Positions 1-11,429 of a DNA stretch of 64,000 nt are shown in pieces. The notes below the pieces were generated by a model. That model saw only the letters and a program-made list of their open reading frames with translations. It had not been told where the DNA came from and made no database searches. A program made the translations under genes and the position numbers. How positions within the stretch are numbered: position 1 is the first letter of the stretch; each line of letters starts with the position of its first letter. The stretch comes from Cristatella mucedo (lineage: Eukaryota; Bryozoa; Phylactolaemata; Cristatellidae), in NCBI GenBank assembly GCA_009760855.2, contig WPIO01000144.1, forward strand, positions 847,501-911,500, written 5' to 3'.

Positions 1-257
1 TGTTATTCATTTTGTTTGTTCATCAAGCATGATTTTACTTACCATTCAATTGCATTTCCATTTCCATCCTTATAAAACGCACCAACAAACTTTAACGGTG
101 CATATGACTAAAGTCTGCAAGTAAGTGACGGTTTAAGCTACCTTTGAATTTCCCACAGACTTTAGGCAGATTACCCACAGATTATGGGCCACAGAGGCAG
201 CAAATGTAAAGCGCCTAGAAAGAGATCAAGTTCTCTGAGGGCGCTTTATAAAGTGCA

Positions 258-291
<34 letters not shown>
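1..291 (+). mobile_element. LINE-A 3' UTR fragment with ATT tail
   Basis: Plus-strand 3' end of the LINE-A family. The first ~60 bases match the 3' UTR seen at 39.33-39.39 kb. The conserved terminal hairpin (AAGCGCC...GGGCGCTTT) lies at about 210-250, and a run of ATT units follows to 291. About 120 bases between them (67-185) do not match other copies and may be a later insertion or a diverged stretch. No coding part remains. Confidence 0.75.
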
Positions 292-292
<1 letters not shown>

Positions 293-1189
293 ATGTTACA
301 ACAATTTGGGTGTGGAGCCAAGTCTGAGGGAAAGTCTGTTTGCTCTCGTTGGGTCAGCTGACTAATCAAAACCCGGGGGGGCTAGTCGAATGCGTCCCAG
401 TTGGTAACGATGCACATTACTTAGCACTATCAGCCTTTCCAAAATATGACTAATATATTTATATTTATTTTACTATACTTTTTCCATAATCGTCAACAAT
501 GAAGACGCAACTACTGCGGGTGGTGGCTCGGTGGCTGACAGGGGAAGCCCTCCCTCACCCTCACCCTCACGCCGGCCTCGGTAAGAGGAACATTCGCCTC
601 AGCCGGCGCTACAGGGCGACAGTAATAATAAACTTGATAAATTATCGGATGACTAAGCTGGATTTAATTGCAACGGGTCAGCTGTGGGCGTGCGACCTAC
701 TAGTCCTGCAGCGACCAACGCACGTGCGTCGGCGCGGAAGCATGCTATCCACTTGCTTTCGCTCCTTCTCGCTCACTCTCTCTTCTCATATCCACTGGCG
801 TTCCAGAACTGCTTCCACGACGTCTAATACATCCGTATATATTCTCTCGCATGCGTTTGCCAGCGCCTAATACATACAGCACGGCCGCCGCGGTCCGTAC
901 CGCAACTCACTTTCGGGCGTGGGGACTTCGTTCTACCTCTACCACGCCTTCGGCCCGTGCGGCTACACCAGCCCTGTCGGCAAGCCTGCGAAGCAACTGC
1001 GATTTTGCGAATGGCCAAAATATGTATTACTTACGATCAAATGGATGACTATAATGCGTGCGTTTGACCGTCCACCAGACAACCGGCCTAACTCCGGTCC
1101 GACTGACGTAAATATGTAACCGGATTCCTGGGGTCAAAGGCTATTTCCCGCCAAGCCCGCCATACTCCGGCCACGCTGCCGCTCGCCAT
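292..1189. other. No recognised gene
   Basis: Single-copy-looking DNA that becomes GC-rich from about 480 to 1180. Short open frames exist on both strands, but none shows a protein family, splice-supported structure or repeat match that I can recognise. Confidence 0.4.
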
Positions 1190-1922
1190 GCCGCCGAGCT
1201 AGGGTAAGACGAGCGGCCGTCAGGTTGAACATCTTTATAACGCATGCGCCAACAACAACGGGGGAATTAAACAAGTCTACAGGGAGGGTCCTATACACAA
1301 TACACTATGGGGGCGCAAGACGACGCAGCAAGCGCGAACAAACGTGTTTGTTGGGGTCAGTCGGCTTCTGCAGTCCTGTGGTTGTACCGACTTCGAATCC
1401 AACAGTACGAGCGTACGCCGTCCAAAACCCGGCTGGCTGAGTAACTGCTGGCCAGTCTGAGTCGACAACTACCACAGTCGTAAGCTTCCACCGAAAGACG
1501 CCAACACACGGGGGGGGTCACGAACACACTACACGAGGGGAACGCGGTATAAACAAGTCAACAACGAGCGAGCTATCCAGCTCCGCTCGGGCCTTGGGTA
1601 CTAGTTCCCTTGCGTGCGTGGCAGCATCGCCGGAGCACGCCTGCACGAATCCAGGTGCATAACTCGGCGAGACCAGGAGCCTCCAACACCACGACTTACT
1701 TGGCCAACTTCCAGTACCCAAGAGCCCCGGTGACTTCACGTCACTGCATACATCCGGCCGTGCCGTAGGGTCCGACCCTGGCCCAGACGGCTTTAGGCCA
1801 GGGTCGGACCGTACGGCATGGCCGGATGTATGCAGTGACGTTGTTGACCGGGGCTTTTGGGTACGGGAAGTTGGCCAAGTAAGTCGTGGTGTTGGAGGCT
1901 CCCGGTCTCGCCGAGTTATGCC
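1190..1922 (+). repeat. Family-F foldback repeat, copy 1
   Basis: About 600 bases (1190-1795) are visibly homologous to 23315-23905: both have a TTTATAA box near the left end, the word GTTGTACCGACT in the middle and GCCTTGGG further right. Here the right end continues into a long inverted repeat (1656-1922) that the second copy lacks. No coding capacity is seen. A solo LTR or a MITE/foldback element is possible; I cannot decide between them. Confidence 0.65.
1656..1922. repeat. 267-base near-perfect palindrome
   Basis: Left arm 1656-1783 and right arm 1796-1922 are reverse complements with few mismatches; the loop is about 12 bases. The inner stem is TCCGACCCTGGCC paired with GGCCAGGGTCGGA. 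The arms copy the right end of the family-F repeat, so the palindrome looks like a duplicated, inverted element end. Confidence 0.85.
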
Positions 1923-2867
1923 GAGTTAGACTGAAGTTCTCTTAGTACTCTGTACAAGTGAATTCTATTTTTCAATTTGGCCCTGGTGAGACTACCAACT
2001 TACAGCAGTGATGGTGGCTTTCTGCTTTGGTATAATCAAACTCAGTAATCTCAGCCTCAGCTAGCTTCTGCTAGCAATGTGGCCTTTGCATGTCGGCCCC
2101 TCCCTCAGTGAGGACGAGTCCTAGCCCTGCTGCTTGATATCTGTGCTGCCGTGACTCTGCCACGTCCTAGACTCAGCAGCTCTAGGGCAAGCTGCCAAGC
2201 CGTTGCTTGGTGCTAGTGCTGGGCACTGCTGCAGAGCCTTGATGCTGCACTGACCATTAGGTCTCCCACTAAACGTCAAAGTACGTTGCTAAAGTTATCT
2301 CTTCAAGGCTAGATCGAAGGGTAGCTGTCCTTCAGTCCTAGCTGCTACTTGCCTGTGAATGGAGGATGCTGGAGCCCCTGCTCTGGGCTTTCTGGGTTTC
2401 GGTAAGAACTCATTGCTACTGGTTTGCTTGGCCAGATCGGCTGACGAACATGTAGCTGCATCGACAAGCCGACTCGGCCACGTTTGTAGCTACAGCTTTA
2501 CTTTCGCTCACGTCAAGCTGCCCTCACATGCTGCTGCTGTCACAAGAAAAGTGTGGGCTGTAAAGGCTGCTCATGTAACATGTAACTAGATTGATTTCAT
2601 CTGCATCGTTGACTGCAGTTGCCCCGTGCTCAGTCAGTCCTGTTATGTGTGAATCTGAAGCTTGCTGCGGCTGCTTGGGTTCCGGTCGGTTTAAAATAGA
2701 GGGCTGGTAGTAGTCTCTGGTATTAGTCGCTGGCGTAGTCGCTGAAATCATCTGTGACTACTGCTCTTGCATTTGGGTGCTGCTTGCTTTACTGCTTCAT
2801 CGGTAGGCTTTGATAACGACTGATTACTGAGCTGCTTACACAGCCCTCTTGGCAGAGGCTACCGGTT
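1923..2867. other. No recognised gene
   Basis: Moderately GC-rich DNA with scattered GCTGCT-type words. Short open frames at 2359-2589 (plus) and 2524-2751 (minus) overlap one another and have no recognisable domain. Confidence 0.4.
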
Positions 2868-3045
2868 AGCCGTAATGGCACACTAGGTAAGGCCGTTGCT
2901 TTCACGACCTCGGTACCGAGGTCGTGGGTTCGATTCCTGTGGTGGGCGATCCTTTATTGCCACTGCAAGCGGTGGTGATAGCCGTTAAGGCTCTTCTGTC
3001 GCTATACAAAAAGAGGCTGTTTAAGCAGCTAGGATTTTTTTTTAC
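2868..3045 (+). mobile_element. SINE-B, near full length
   Basis: tRNA-like head: GGCACACTAGGTAAGG resembles a Pol III A box and GGGTTCGATTCC is a good B box. The shared body follows (GCAAGCGGTGGTGATAGCC...) with the tail hairpin region GAGGCTGTTTAAGCAGCT and a T-run. It matches copies at 7.8, 26.1 and 58.1 kb. It is a retroposed element, not a functional tRNA gene. Confidence 0.85.
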
Positions 3046-3261
3046 CGGTTCCTGTGCCAGGCTCACCCAGGCTGCCTGCTATACCCTTGATGACTATACT
3101 TGGGAGTCTCAGTCATGCTCAGCACCAGGTCATGGTTGTATGTGATGCACTGCTGTTGGCCAATCACTGTTCGGTGGCCGATGGGGCCTGCTAACCCCAG
3201 GAGCTACCTAATTACATGTCATCAGCCTGCCACCTTTGGATGTCTGACTCCCCATTTGTGT

Positions 3262-3690
3262 TAGCAATAATAATAATAACACACTTGATAAAGTGCCCTC
3301 AGAGAACTCAATCTCTTTCTTGGTGCTTAACATATACTGGAAAGGAAACAGGATCGGATGGTTAGTGGTAGAATGCTCGATAAACAACAAGAATAACATG
3401 GTTATGGGTGGCAAGCAGAGGGTCAGCATACAAGTGTAGTTAGTGGCAGCATGCACAGTAGCAGCAGGCATAAGCACATAAAAGACGAATCACTGCGACC
3501 TACTAAATGGTGGGACAAATGTGTGCATTTTTAATTTTTTTAATGTGGTCAAGTCAATGGATGTCGCGACGCAAGTCGGGAGTGAGGCTTTGAGAGCATA
3601 CAAACTAAAGGCACGGTCTCCAAAGGATTTGAGGTTTGTACGAGGTATATGTAAACAGTGAGATTCCGAAAAGTGGGTTTTGATGACCTT
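3262..3690 (-). mobile_element. LINE-A 3' fragment
   Basis: Minus-strand copy. AATAAT repeats at 3266-3280 are the reversed tail, followed by the family hairpin, the 3' UTR and the end of the reverse-transcriptase ORF (frame broken). It is 5'-truncated near 3690. Confidence 0.85.
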
Positions 3691-4355
3691 TCCATACCCA
3701 AGTACCCAAGTCACCAGTGCACGAAGGTCCTCCAGTTACTCGAAATGACGGTTCGGGCATTCTTGTTGCAAAGTCGGTTACAATGGCAACAGCTGCCGGG
3801 AGGGGGTGGAGCCTGCCAGGCTGTTCGGTTGCTGTCAGAACCAGCCAGGTGCCATCAGCAGACTCCCCCGTGTCTTAACCCAGCGCTAAGGCAGTTCCAT
3901 CACACGGACCCGGTGGTCACTTTACATCCTGAAGCTGGTAAACTGGTGTTGGTCACTGCAAGTGATGGTGATTGCTGTTATATCTGTCCTGCAGCTATGT
4001 AAATGTGGCACATATCAGGCAACTTGTACTTGTTGAATGCTGGTAGGCCAGGGCATAAGAATCATACAGCTAGATGTGCCATCTTAGCTGTAACTTGCAG
4101 CCCGTTACTGAAGCTCCATGTGACTAGCACTGTCGTGTGCACTGCATCAGAAGGCTAAAGGTCTTGCCCGAAAGCTGGCAGAGGCAGGCCACCAGGGTAT
4201 TCGATACCTGGGCCGATGAAGCTCAGTGGCCACAGAGGATGCACTCAATTTAGATGCTACGAGCAACTTGTCTGCTGTGTCCGAGGGCTAAGCCAGTATC
4301 GGTGTGTACAAGTCACACTGTGAACTGATTCTTCACCCTGTCGCTGCCGATGGTG
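3691..4355. other. No recognised gene
   Basis: About 660 bases between two LINE-A fragments. An open frame at 3658-4002 (plus) starts inside the antisense of the LINE and has no recognisable domain. Confidence 0.4.
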
Positions 4356-4935
4356 ATAATAATAATAATAAAACATTTGATAAAGCGCCCTCAGAGAAAT
4401 CAATCTCTTCCTATGCGCTTAACATTTGCTGGCAAGAAAACATGGATGGTTCGTGGTGGCATGCTCCATAAACAACAAGAATACCATGGTTAGGGATGGC
4501 ATGCACACTGTCAGCATGCGAGTGTGGTTAGTGGCAGCATGCACAGTAACAGCAGGCACAAGCACATAAAGGATGCATCACAGGGACCCACTACATGCTG
4601 TCCTAAATAGGTGAGTTTTTAAGTTCGTTTTAAATCGGGTCAAGTCAGGAGATGTTCTGACACAAGTCGGGAGTGAGTTCCAAGGCTTTGGGAGCAAATG
4701 AACTAAAGGCATGGTCTCCAAAGGATTTGAGATGTGTACGAGTCATGGGTAAAAAGTTGGATTCCGAAAAGTGGGTGGCGCAATGCTTCGCCTGGTGGGG
4801 GAGTTGATCTGATAGGTAGGCTAGAGCAAAAGAATGAAGAGACCTAAAAGTGAGTGACAAAACCTTGAAGTCGATCCGTTGCTTGACTGGGAGCCAGTCC
4901 AGGTCGGTGAGAAACGGATGATCAGTGGATTTCTT
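4356..4935 (-). mobile_element. LINE-A 3' fragment with ORF end
   Basis: Begins with the reversed AAT-repeat tail and hairpin, then the 3' UTR and the C-terminal part of the reverse-transcriptase ORF on the minus strand (LDWLPVKQRIDFKVLSLTF visible near 4830-4910). It is broken by frameshifts and 5'-truncated. Confidence 0.85.
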
Positions 4936-5085
4936 TCTTCTGTTACTTGTGATGAGCCATTGCCAATTTGGCCTATTGATTGGGATTTCTGGAAGATCGG
5001 ACTCCTGGCCAAAACTTGGGCTGGTGTTATAATGTGACTTATCTCCAGCACTAACTCGACAAAGCCTCAACAAACCTACTGGGAC

Positions 5086-5345
5086 TCGCTGGAGTTTCCT
5101 ATAGCAGGCTCAAAGCGGAAGCAGCTTTCGGTGTGCATACGGTAGCTAACAGACTCCATTTGACAAAGCAAAGTAAAAATTAATGAGAGCATTGACTCAG
5201 GAGGGCAGCCGTGAAAGTGCATAGCATGGGAGTACCAGCTCAGGATGGCTGGTAAGGACGTGCTACAGTCGGCAGCAGCAGGAGACAAGATATCGTTATG
5301 CAAGAGTTGTGCAGTTTGGGCCCTGCAGAGTAAACCGATCTGGCC
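5086..5345 (-). mobile_element. LINE-B 3' fragment
   Basis: Diverged minus-strand copy of the 3' end of the LINE-B ORF. It corresponds to the conserved words LRETKSVGYRMRTES (here MESVSYRMHTES) and matches copies at 10.6, 11.4 and 15.5 kb. The terminal ACATT repeats are lost. Confidence 0.75.
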
Positions 5346-6151
5346 CCAGCAGTCGTCAAGCTTACCGAACCTCATAAAACGTGCTGCTGGTGAGGAAAGC
5401 CTGCGTCTTAGAGGGGGGTAGGTGCACGGTAGGATTCCTGCAGTCCTAGCTGCTTCTCCTGTTCGATCGTCGGCCACTGAATTACCGGTTCCGGGCATTT
5501 CTGGCCAGGCATGCATCGTTACTCAGCAAGGGCTGCTCTAGTCGAGCCCGCCACCGTGGGAAGACTTCCTGCAAGCTGCTGTCAGGTGACTCACTCGATA
5601 ACTTTGATGCTTGGGCTTGTTTAGGCCAGAGCTCATAGCCACTGCTTTGCTCGACCCGATCGGCCGACCGAATGTTGCTGCATCGACAGGCCTCAGACTC
5701 AGCTTTGTCGGCGGTCAGAGCCACATTTGAAGCTACAGCTTTACTTTCACTCATAGCAAGCAGTCCCACATGGTGCTGCTGTAAGTAGAAACGTGTCGGT
5801 TACAAAAAAAGCCAATTCAAGTAACAGTTCTTAGTTGATTTCATCTGCATCGTTGTCTGGGCTGTAGGACAGTGCCTTTACCGAGGCACTGGATTGGAAG
5901 GGTGCCAGTGCAATGTATGCCTCTTATGTCGGCAGTAGATCAGGCAAGCAGTTACGGCCAGCAAAGTGTTGCAAGGTAGCAGACCGAAACGCCAAGGCAG
6001 TGCCTGCCTCCATCCTACTGCAGCACAGAAGAATCCCGAGCTTTAGGAGAGTCAGCCGATGACGAACCATAGAGTCATAAAGCAGGCACAGCGTAGCCGA
6101 AGGCTGAGACAGAGTAGGCTTACACTGCCCTCTACCCAGACTTAAAATATT
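5346..6151. other. No recognised gene
   Basis: No gene recognised. Minus-strand open frames run from the LINE-B fragment into this stretch to 5769, but the part outside the LINE has no domain I recognise. Confidence 0.4.
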
Positions 6152-6310
6152 TTGTATTCATTTGTATAGAATCCTAGGAGAACTTAATCTTTTCTGAGGC
6201 CCTTCATATGTGCCCCCCTCGAGTCCATCCACGTCCACTGCCATCAAATACATTCACCTTGTCATCGTGGGTCTGGGTGAGTGCGAGCACCTTAACAACT
6301 AGGCTGCTTT
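6152..6310 (-). mobile_element. SINE-A, diverged
   Basis: Minus-strand copy. It begins with the reversed tail (ATTCATTTGTATAG), then the hairpin with AGAACTTAATCT, a region corresponding to the B box, and ends with the reversed A-box part GCACCTTAAC. Confidence 0.7.
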
Positions 6311-7464
6311 GCTGCCTGCCTGCTGGGTCAGTGGCAAAAGCTCATTGCTGACATGCTGCATTTCCTCTTACCTGACTTGATTTCCCTCAGCCAGTAAACT
6401 GAGCCCTGCCAGACTTTTGCCGTATGCTTTTTTGCAAGATCAAATGTCCCATTAGCATGGCCAGCTGCAGGGTTGTGGTGTCCCCCTCACAACATGGTGC
6501 TTGACCAAATCTGGCTCTCAGCAAATCCCTCTGTCCTGCTAAGTGTGCTGGCTTTTCATGTGCTATACTGGCTGAAGCCTGCAGCAGATTCCCTGTGGCC
6601 CTGCCTTGCTTGACCTTGCATGACTGGGTAGCACCACTGTGGAGCTTCGTCCAATTTTCTCAGTGCTACCAAGTTCAGTTGGCCCTTGCAATGCCAGCCT
6701 TACAAATGTAGGCAGCGCACTCTCAACTGATGCCCATTGCTGTCGTTGACAGAGGTGGCAGCAGTATATGCTGGGTATGACGAGCCATGGTACTTGGTCA
6801 TGCTGCATGTCGTGATATCGAAGCTGCCCTAGTAGGCTAGGCTGACAGACACCCACAGCTGGGGTGGGGTCGGGTCTGCTGCTGGCTGTGCATGGACAGT
6901 TAGACCTGCAGCCTCTTATCAGATCATTTGTTTAGGCCTGCCTTTGTAGGTCCGGTGTTTTGTTCACCAGGCTCCTGGAATGGCCGATGCAGCCAGGAGC
7001 CACCTCAGGCTGGTAGGCCTGCTGAAGAGAACTGCTGCCGTTGTGGTTCCGAGACAGGGACTGCGTGTCACGTGACCAGCCATGACGGCTGGAGGCTGCA
7101 TTGCACTAACTCTGCACGGCTTCATGGGGGGGGGGGGCTATGCGAGCTTCAGTTCCTTGGGCCAGGTACCACTTGCCGACGGTCGGTCCTCAGCTTGTCC
7201 TTGACAATAGAGTGAAGGCTGACATGTCTTCATGGACTTCATGGCTCCATTCGGCTAGAGTAGAGGGGTGGGGCGATTCCCTAGGTGGCTTGTGGCCCGG
7301 GCCCCTTCAGTTCGACTGAAGCACACCTGACTGGCAAACCAAGCAAACAACAGCCCTGGCTGACTGTCTGGCTGGTGCCTTCCTGATCTCCTAGAGCCGG
7401 TCGGCAGCATTGAAGCCATTCTCTAGGTCACTGGGCCGTGACAGCCCAGGAGGTTTAAGGTGCC
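6311..7464. other. No recognised gene
   Basis: About 1.15 kb without a recognisable gene or repeat. It contains an 11-G run near 7126. Open frames 6563-6856 (minus) and 6928-7215 (plus) have no domain I recognise. Confidence 0.4.
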
Positions 7465-7612
7465 TTTCCTCTTCACGATCCAGGGGGTCCAAGGGTTCTA
7501 GTTCTGCAGTGAGCGATATTTTATTGTCAACTGCAAGCGCAGTGGTGATAGCCGATAAGGCTCTTCTGCCACTATACCAAGTGAGGCTGTTAAATCAGCT
7601 AAGATATGTTTG
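7465..7612 (+). mobile_element. SINE-B, 5' part diverged
   Basis: The body is clear (GCAGTGGTGATAGCCGATAA, then GAGGCTGTTAAATCAGCT). The tRNA-like head is strongly diverged and its B box is barely recognisable. Confidence 0.7.
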
Positions 7613-7778
7613 GCCGGTGCTTGCTTGACTAGGCCGGGAACTTAGTTTATGCAGGCTGTCACAGCCTGAGCTTCCCGGCTTTTAAAAGACCAAAGATAAC
7701 TCGGTAGTGAGCATGGCTCTCATAAAGTGCTGGACCGGGACACGACGCTCTAAACTACAGCTGACTCCTTGGTGAGGC

Positions 7779-7945
7779 GTGATGGCACACTAGGTTAGGC
7801 GGTTGCTTTCACGACCTCGGTCCCGAGGTCGTGGGTTCGATTCCTGTGGTGGGTGATCGTTTATTGCCACTGCAAGCAGTGGTGATAGCCGTTAAGCCTT
7901 TTCTGTCGCTATACAAAAAGAGGCTGTTTAATCAGTTAGGATTTA
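7779..7945 (+). mobile_element. SINE-B, near full length
   Basis: Clean copy with the head GATGGCACACTAGGTTAGG, the B box GGGTTCGATTCC, the body and the tail hairpin region GAGGCTGTTTAATCAG. Its T-rich tail runs into an ATT/TAG microsatellite. Confidence 0.85.
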
Positions 7946-7985
7946 TTTATTTTTTATTTTGGCCTTGCCGTATCGCTGTGGGTTG

Positions 7986-8050
7986 TATATTATTTGGTGT
8001 GTATGTTATTATTATTTGTATATTATTATTATTATTTATTATTATTATTT

Positions 8051-8109
<59 letters not shown>

Positions 8110-8112
8110 TAT
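7986..8112. repeat. ATT then TAG microsatellite
   Basis: Imperfect TTATTATT units pass into about 20 uninterrupted TAG units (8052-8110). It sits directly 3' of a SINE-B copy. Open frames through it (poly-V, poly-T) are artefacts of the repeat. Confidence 0.95.
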
Positions 8113-9650
8113 TGTTTGTATAATATCTGGTTGTGGTTGTCGCACGAATACACGGCCGTATTCCAACTCAAGGACAGATTGCAGCAATAAAGTGCACCTT
8201 TAGTCGGAGACTAAAGACGTGTTCCTACGAATAGCTTCAAGCAAGAATATTCGACAGCAACTGGCGATGCCAGGAGTTCAGCACTAGCCAGGTATACGTA
8301 GGCGACGAGCCTGCTGTTCGACGGCCAGTAGTCTCGATGTCGCTAGCCCGACAGCTGCACGGCTCAAAGTCTGGCTAGCGACCGGCTGAATATTACACGA
8401 TTTCGGCTTTCATATCGCTTAACCATGTATCACCAAGGAAACATTTCTGAGCCATTGTAATCCAGGAATAATTAAAATATTGGCAGTATAATCTAGCTAT
8501 TCTAGTAAGCTTCGGCGTCTACAAATTTGCCTTCTCTTCTGTCATGAGAGAGCTGTATGCATTTGATCCGTGAATTTTTGGCGGGACTGAGTTTGGCTTG
8601 TTCACCGACTACAGAGGTGACAGCTAAGGGGCCGACGTTCGGGCATCGACAGGAGTTCAGATGGCAATGAATGAGAGCTTGGAAGCTGTTTTTTGATAGG
8701 GGAGTGAGTTTAGCTGGAGATAGGCGACGATATACATTAGTTTAGCATCCAGTTATTATAACAGTGAGAATTCCTGCTTGGCCGACCCTGCTCATGCCCG
8801 AGCCGGCACAGGCACGTGTTATCTTCCGGTATGTCCTCACAGCCTATTGTTGCTTCTGCTTAACTGTACTTCTCAAGTGGTTTACCTTTGTGTGAGGGTG
8901 TGCACTGACGGATTGCTTAGCCAGATTTTTCAACGTCACAGCCATGTACATCAGTCAAAGGTTGCAACACAGTTTGTCTTCATAGTTCAGGCACATTCGG
9001 CAATCGAGGTCCTCTGGTGACGTGAGAGCGAACTGGAAAGCACTTTGCTTCAAGCGGCTTTGGGTGTATTCCCACAGAGAGAGAGAGAAAATAGCAGACT
9101 TCATTCGCAAGCAAGAGCACGTGATTAAGCATCTTGCCCTGTCTTGCTTAGCAGCCTGCAGGCACGTAGAAAGAAGCCGGCCAGCAATGTCATTCTGGGA
9201 GGAGCTTATAATGTGACTATGCAGTCTATGCATCTCTCATACTGCAAATATAATAATGTTTAGCAATCCATTTTGCAGCTGAGTAATATTGCCTAGTGTA
9301 CCTCTGCTTGGCATAGATACTAGGCACACTGTTGTGCCCCCCCCCCAGTCGAGTACTTCCGCAGATTCAACTGCACCCGAGTAGCCAAAGAAATAATTGT
9401 ACGAAAGGAGTGCCACGGCGACCAACAGCAACAAGACTAGAGCATCTGCTGATTTGCATAAATACTTTGATTGAACGGCAATCTGAGCTGAGCATACAAA
9501 CTGCCAGCTCATGCCGAGAGTAAGGCCCCAGCAGCAGCAGCAGCAGTGCTACCACAGCTGAGACTGCCGCTAGCACGCAAGGAAAAGTGGGCACATCTTT
9601 AATTCGACACTGCCATCTGCACAATCGTGGCATGTCAAGTACAAAAGTAG
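8113..9650. other. No recognised gene
   Basis: About 1.5 kb. Overlapping short frames on both strands at 8778-9633 have no recognisable domain. The right part may be intergenic DNA downstream of the minus-strand gene that ends near 9650. Confidence 0.35.
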
Positions 9651-9653
9651 AAA

Positions 9654-9659
9654 TTTATT
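9654..9659 (-). promoter_or_regulatory. Poly(A) signal AATAAA
   Basis: TTTATT on the plus strand gives AATAAA on the minus strand, 34 bases beyond the stop codon of the putative gene at 9.7-10.4 kb. Position and hexamer fit a 3'-end signal. Confidence 0.5.
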
Positions 9660-9692
9660 TTAGCACCACATCGCAGTAGCAGGCGCTGCTTC

Positions 9693-10375
9693 TTACAGGA
9701 CAAGTCCACCCACAGTCAGTGTGTCTGGGCATGACCAGTGCCCACTGGCGCCTGAAAAAAAAAGAATGTGATTAGCTCATAGCAAATCTGCCCTCGTTAG
9801 CTAGGCAGTCGGCCAGCTGGAATATCTTCCAGAGACAAAACCAGTGGACTATGCCGAGTGTTAACAATAAACAAATGTTCGTTTCGTCACATTATATCTA
9901 GCTGTCTGCACTTAGCAATACTATATACAGCTTTACATGCATGGGTCGGCCAGCCAGTGCAGCAGCAGTGACAGCAGCAGCTACAGGGAGACCGCTTGCG
10001 CAGTCAATTTTTTATATCTAAGCTGTTCTAACCTCCGGTAAACCCAGGATGGCAGAGTGAACGATGCGACAAGCAAGTCTAGGAGAATAGATAGCCACTA
10101 AGCACCGGTAATGTTGTCGCGATTTCCTCTTGATTTCATTGTGGGATAGTTATCATACCTCGGTACGTTTCGTGCAGGTTCGATCCATCTGCCACTTGCA
10201 CCGGCTGTGCCCACTTCATGTCAGCACACACAGTTTCCATCGGAAACACCATGGCAACACACACAGCATCCTCAGGGATCTCCTTGGCAACATGTAGAGT
10301 CTTCGTCCTGTTCAAACTAAACACCCGATCGATTGTCATGCTTAAGTAGAGAATAGCCATGGCTCCCTGAGCACT
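9693..10375 (-). CDS. Unidentified gene, last two exons
   Basis: I infer two exons from splice borders and phase. Exon 1, 10375-10159 (217 bases), follows a TTGTTGTTGCAG acceptor, is open throughout and ends at CGAG before GTATGATA. Exon 2, 9751-9693, follows a C plus nine-T tract and CAG acceptor. It completes the split glycine codon, stays open for 18 further codons and stops at TAA, with AATAAA shortly after. Together they give 91 residues, including EIPEDAVCVAMVFPMETVC and KWAQPVQVADGSNLHETYR. The composition looks like real soluble protein, but I do not recognise the family. Upstream exons were not found; the next 600 bases hold a LINE-B. It shows no similarity to the SLC7 exons around it. 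Confidence 0.45.
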
Positions 10376-10625
10376 CTGCAACAACAGCAAGAGCACCATG
10401 GCTTGTTACAAGAAGGTGCATGAGCAATAAGCATAGAAAGATGCTTCAACTAACTTCCGGCCTAGTGTAGATAGCGGAGAAGCATTAAATTTAATGTCAG
10501 CCACTTTTCATCAATAAGAAAAGACGAAGCTCTCTAAACATATACTGAAATAGAAGCACGTCGACTGATTAATGACAGCACACAATATTTCAGCTTACAC
10601 AAGCATATCAAGGAAAATTCATGTG

Positions 10626-11280
10626 GAGCAAAACTCCATCTGTAACTCCACAAAGACTATGTGGGTGTTATGCAGGAGACTTTGTTATAGCCTACTCAAA
10701 GCCTAGGCAGCTTTCGGTAAGCATTCGATAGCAAACAGACTTCATCTCACGTAATAGAGAGAGAGAGAGAGAGAGAGAGAAGCATGGCTGAGTCAGGACA
10801 GCAGTTTCGGTGGTTAGTAGCATGGAAGTAGCAGCTCAAGACCGCTGGAAAGGATGTGCCACAGTCGGCAGCAGGAGAGTAGTTGTCGTTGCCTAAGATT
10901 TATGGAAGAGGTTCCACAGTTTGGGACCTGCAGAGGAAAAGCTTCTGTCACCAATAGTCTTAAAGCAGAGGAATGGAACAGCTAATTCATTGTCCACACC
11001 GGACCTTGGGGCACGAGGAGGCGGAAACTGGTGCAGTGGTTAAAGCTAGGTTTGAAGGACTCAAGCCGTGGCGGGCCTTGTGGGTCAGTGTAAGAACTTT
11101 GCTCTATATCCAAAAGAGCAGCATGGACAAATCTCGGTGATTTGTAAACTCGCCTTGTTGCCATATTCATAGCCAGCTGAAGTGCCTCTTGGCTTTTCCT
11201 TGGTGGCCCAGCCAAAAAAGTTAAAATAATTTAGCCGAGATAGAACTAAGGAGCTAGTTAATTTTGTGCAAGCCACCGCG
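10626..11280 (-). mobile_element. LINE-B fragment, 3' half of ORF
   Basis: Minus-strand copy with the terminal region near 10640 and then the C-terminal reverse-transcriptase ORF read leftward. It extends to the LVLSRLNYFN motif near 11250, the equivalent of 45.77 kb plus. A GA run (about 10759-10780) has grown inside it. It lies head-to-head with the next LINE-B. Confidence 0.8.
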
Positions 11281-11429
11281 TTAGACAGTTCCTAATCAGA
11301 TATGGTAATATAAGGATCAGACATGGTGGCTAGCTGTGAAAGCAGTCTTCTTATGGAAACTTTCTAAATTTAGGCAGCTATCGAAGACAAAGCCTGAATT
11401 GCAAGCAGAAGGTGATGGTCACACAACAG

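Noticed and set aside
7779-7860. Possible functional tRNA gene
   Set aside because: A and B boxes belong to SINE-B; there is no cloverleaf with a paired acceptor stem, and the same sequence recurs with a long non-tRNA body.
10159-10375. SLC7 exon
   Set aside because: Length, phase and residues match none of the eight transporter exons, although it lies on the same strand near SLC7 copies.
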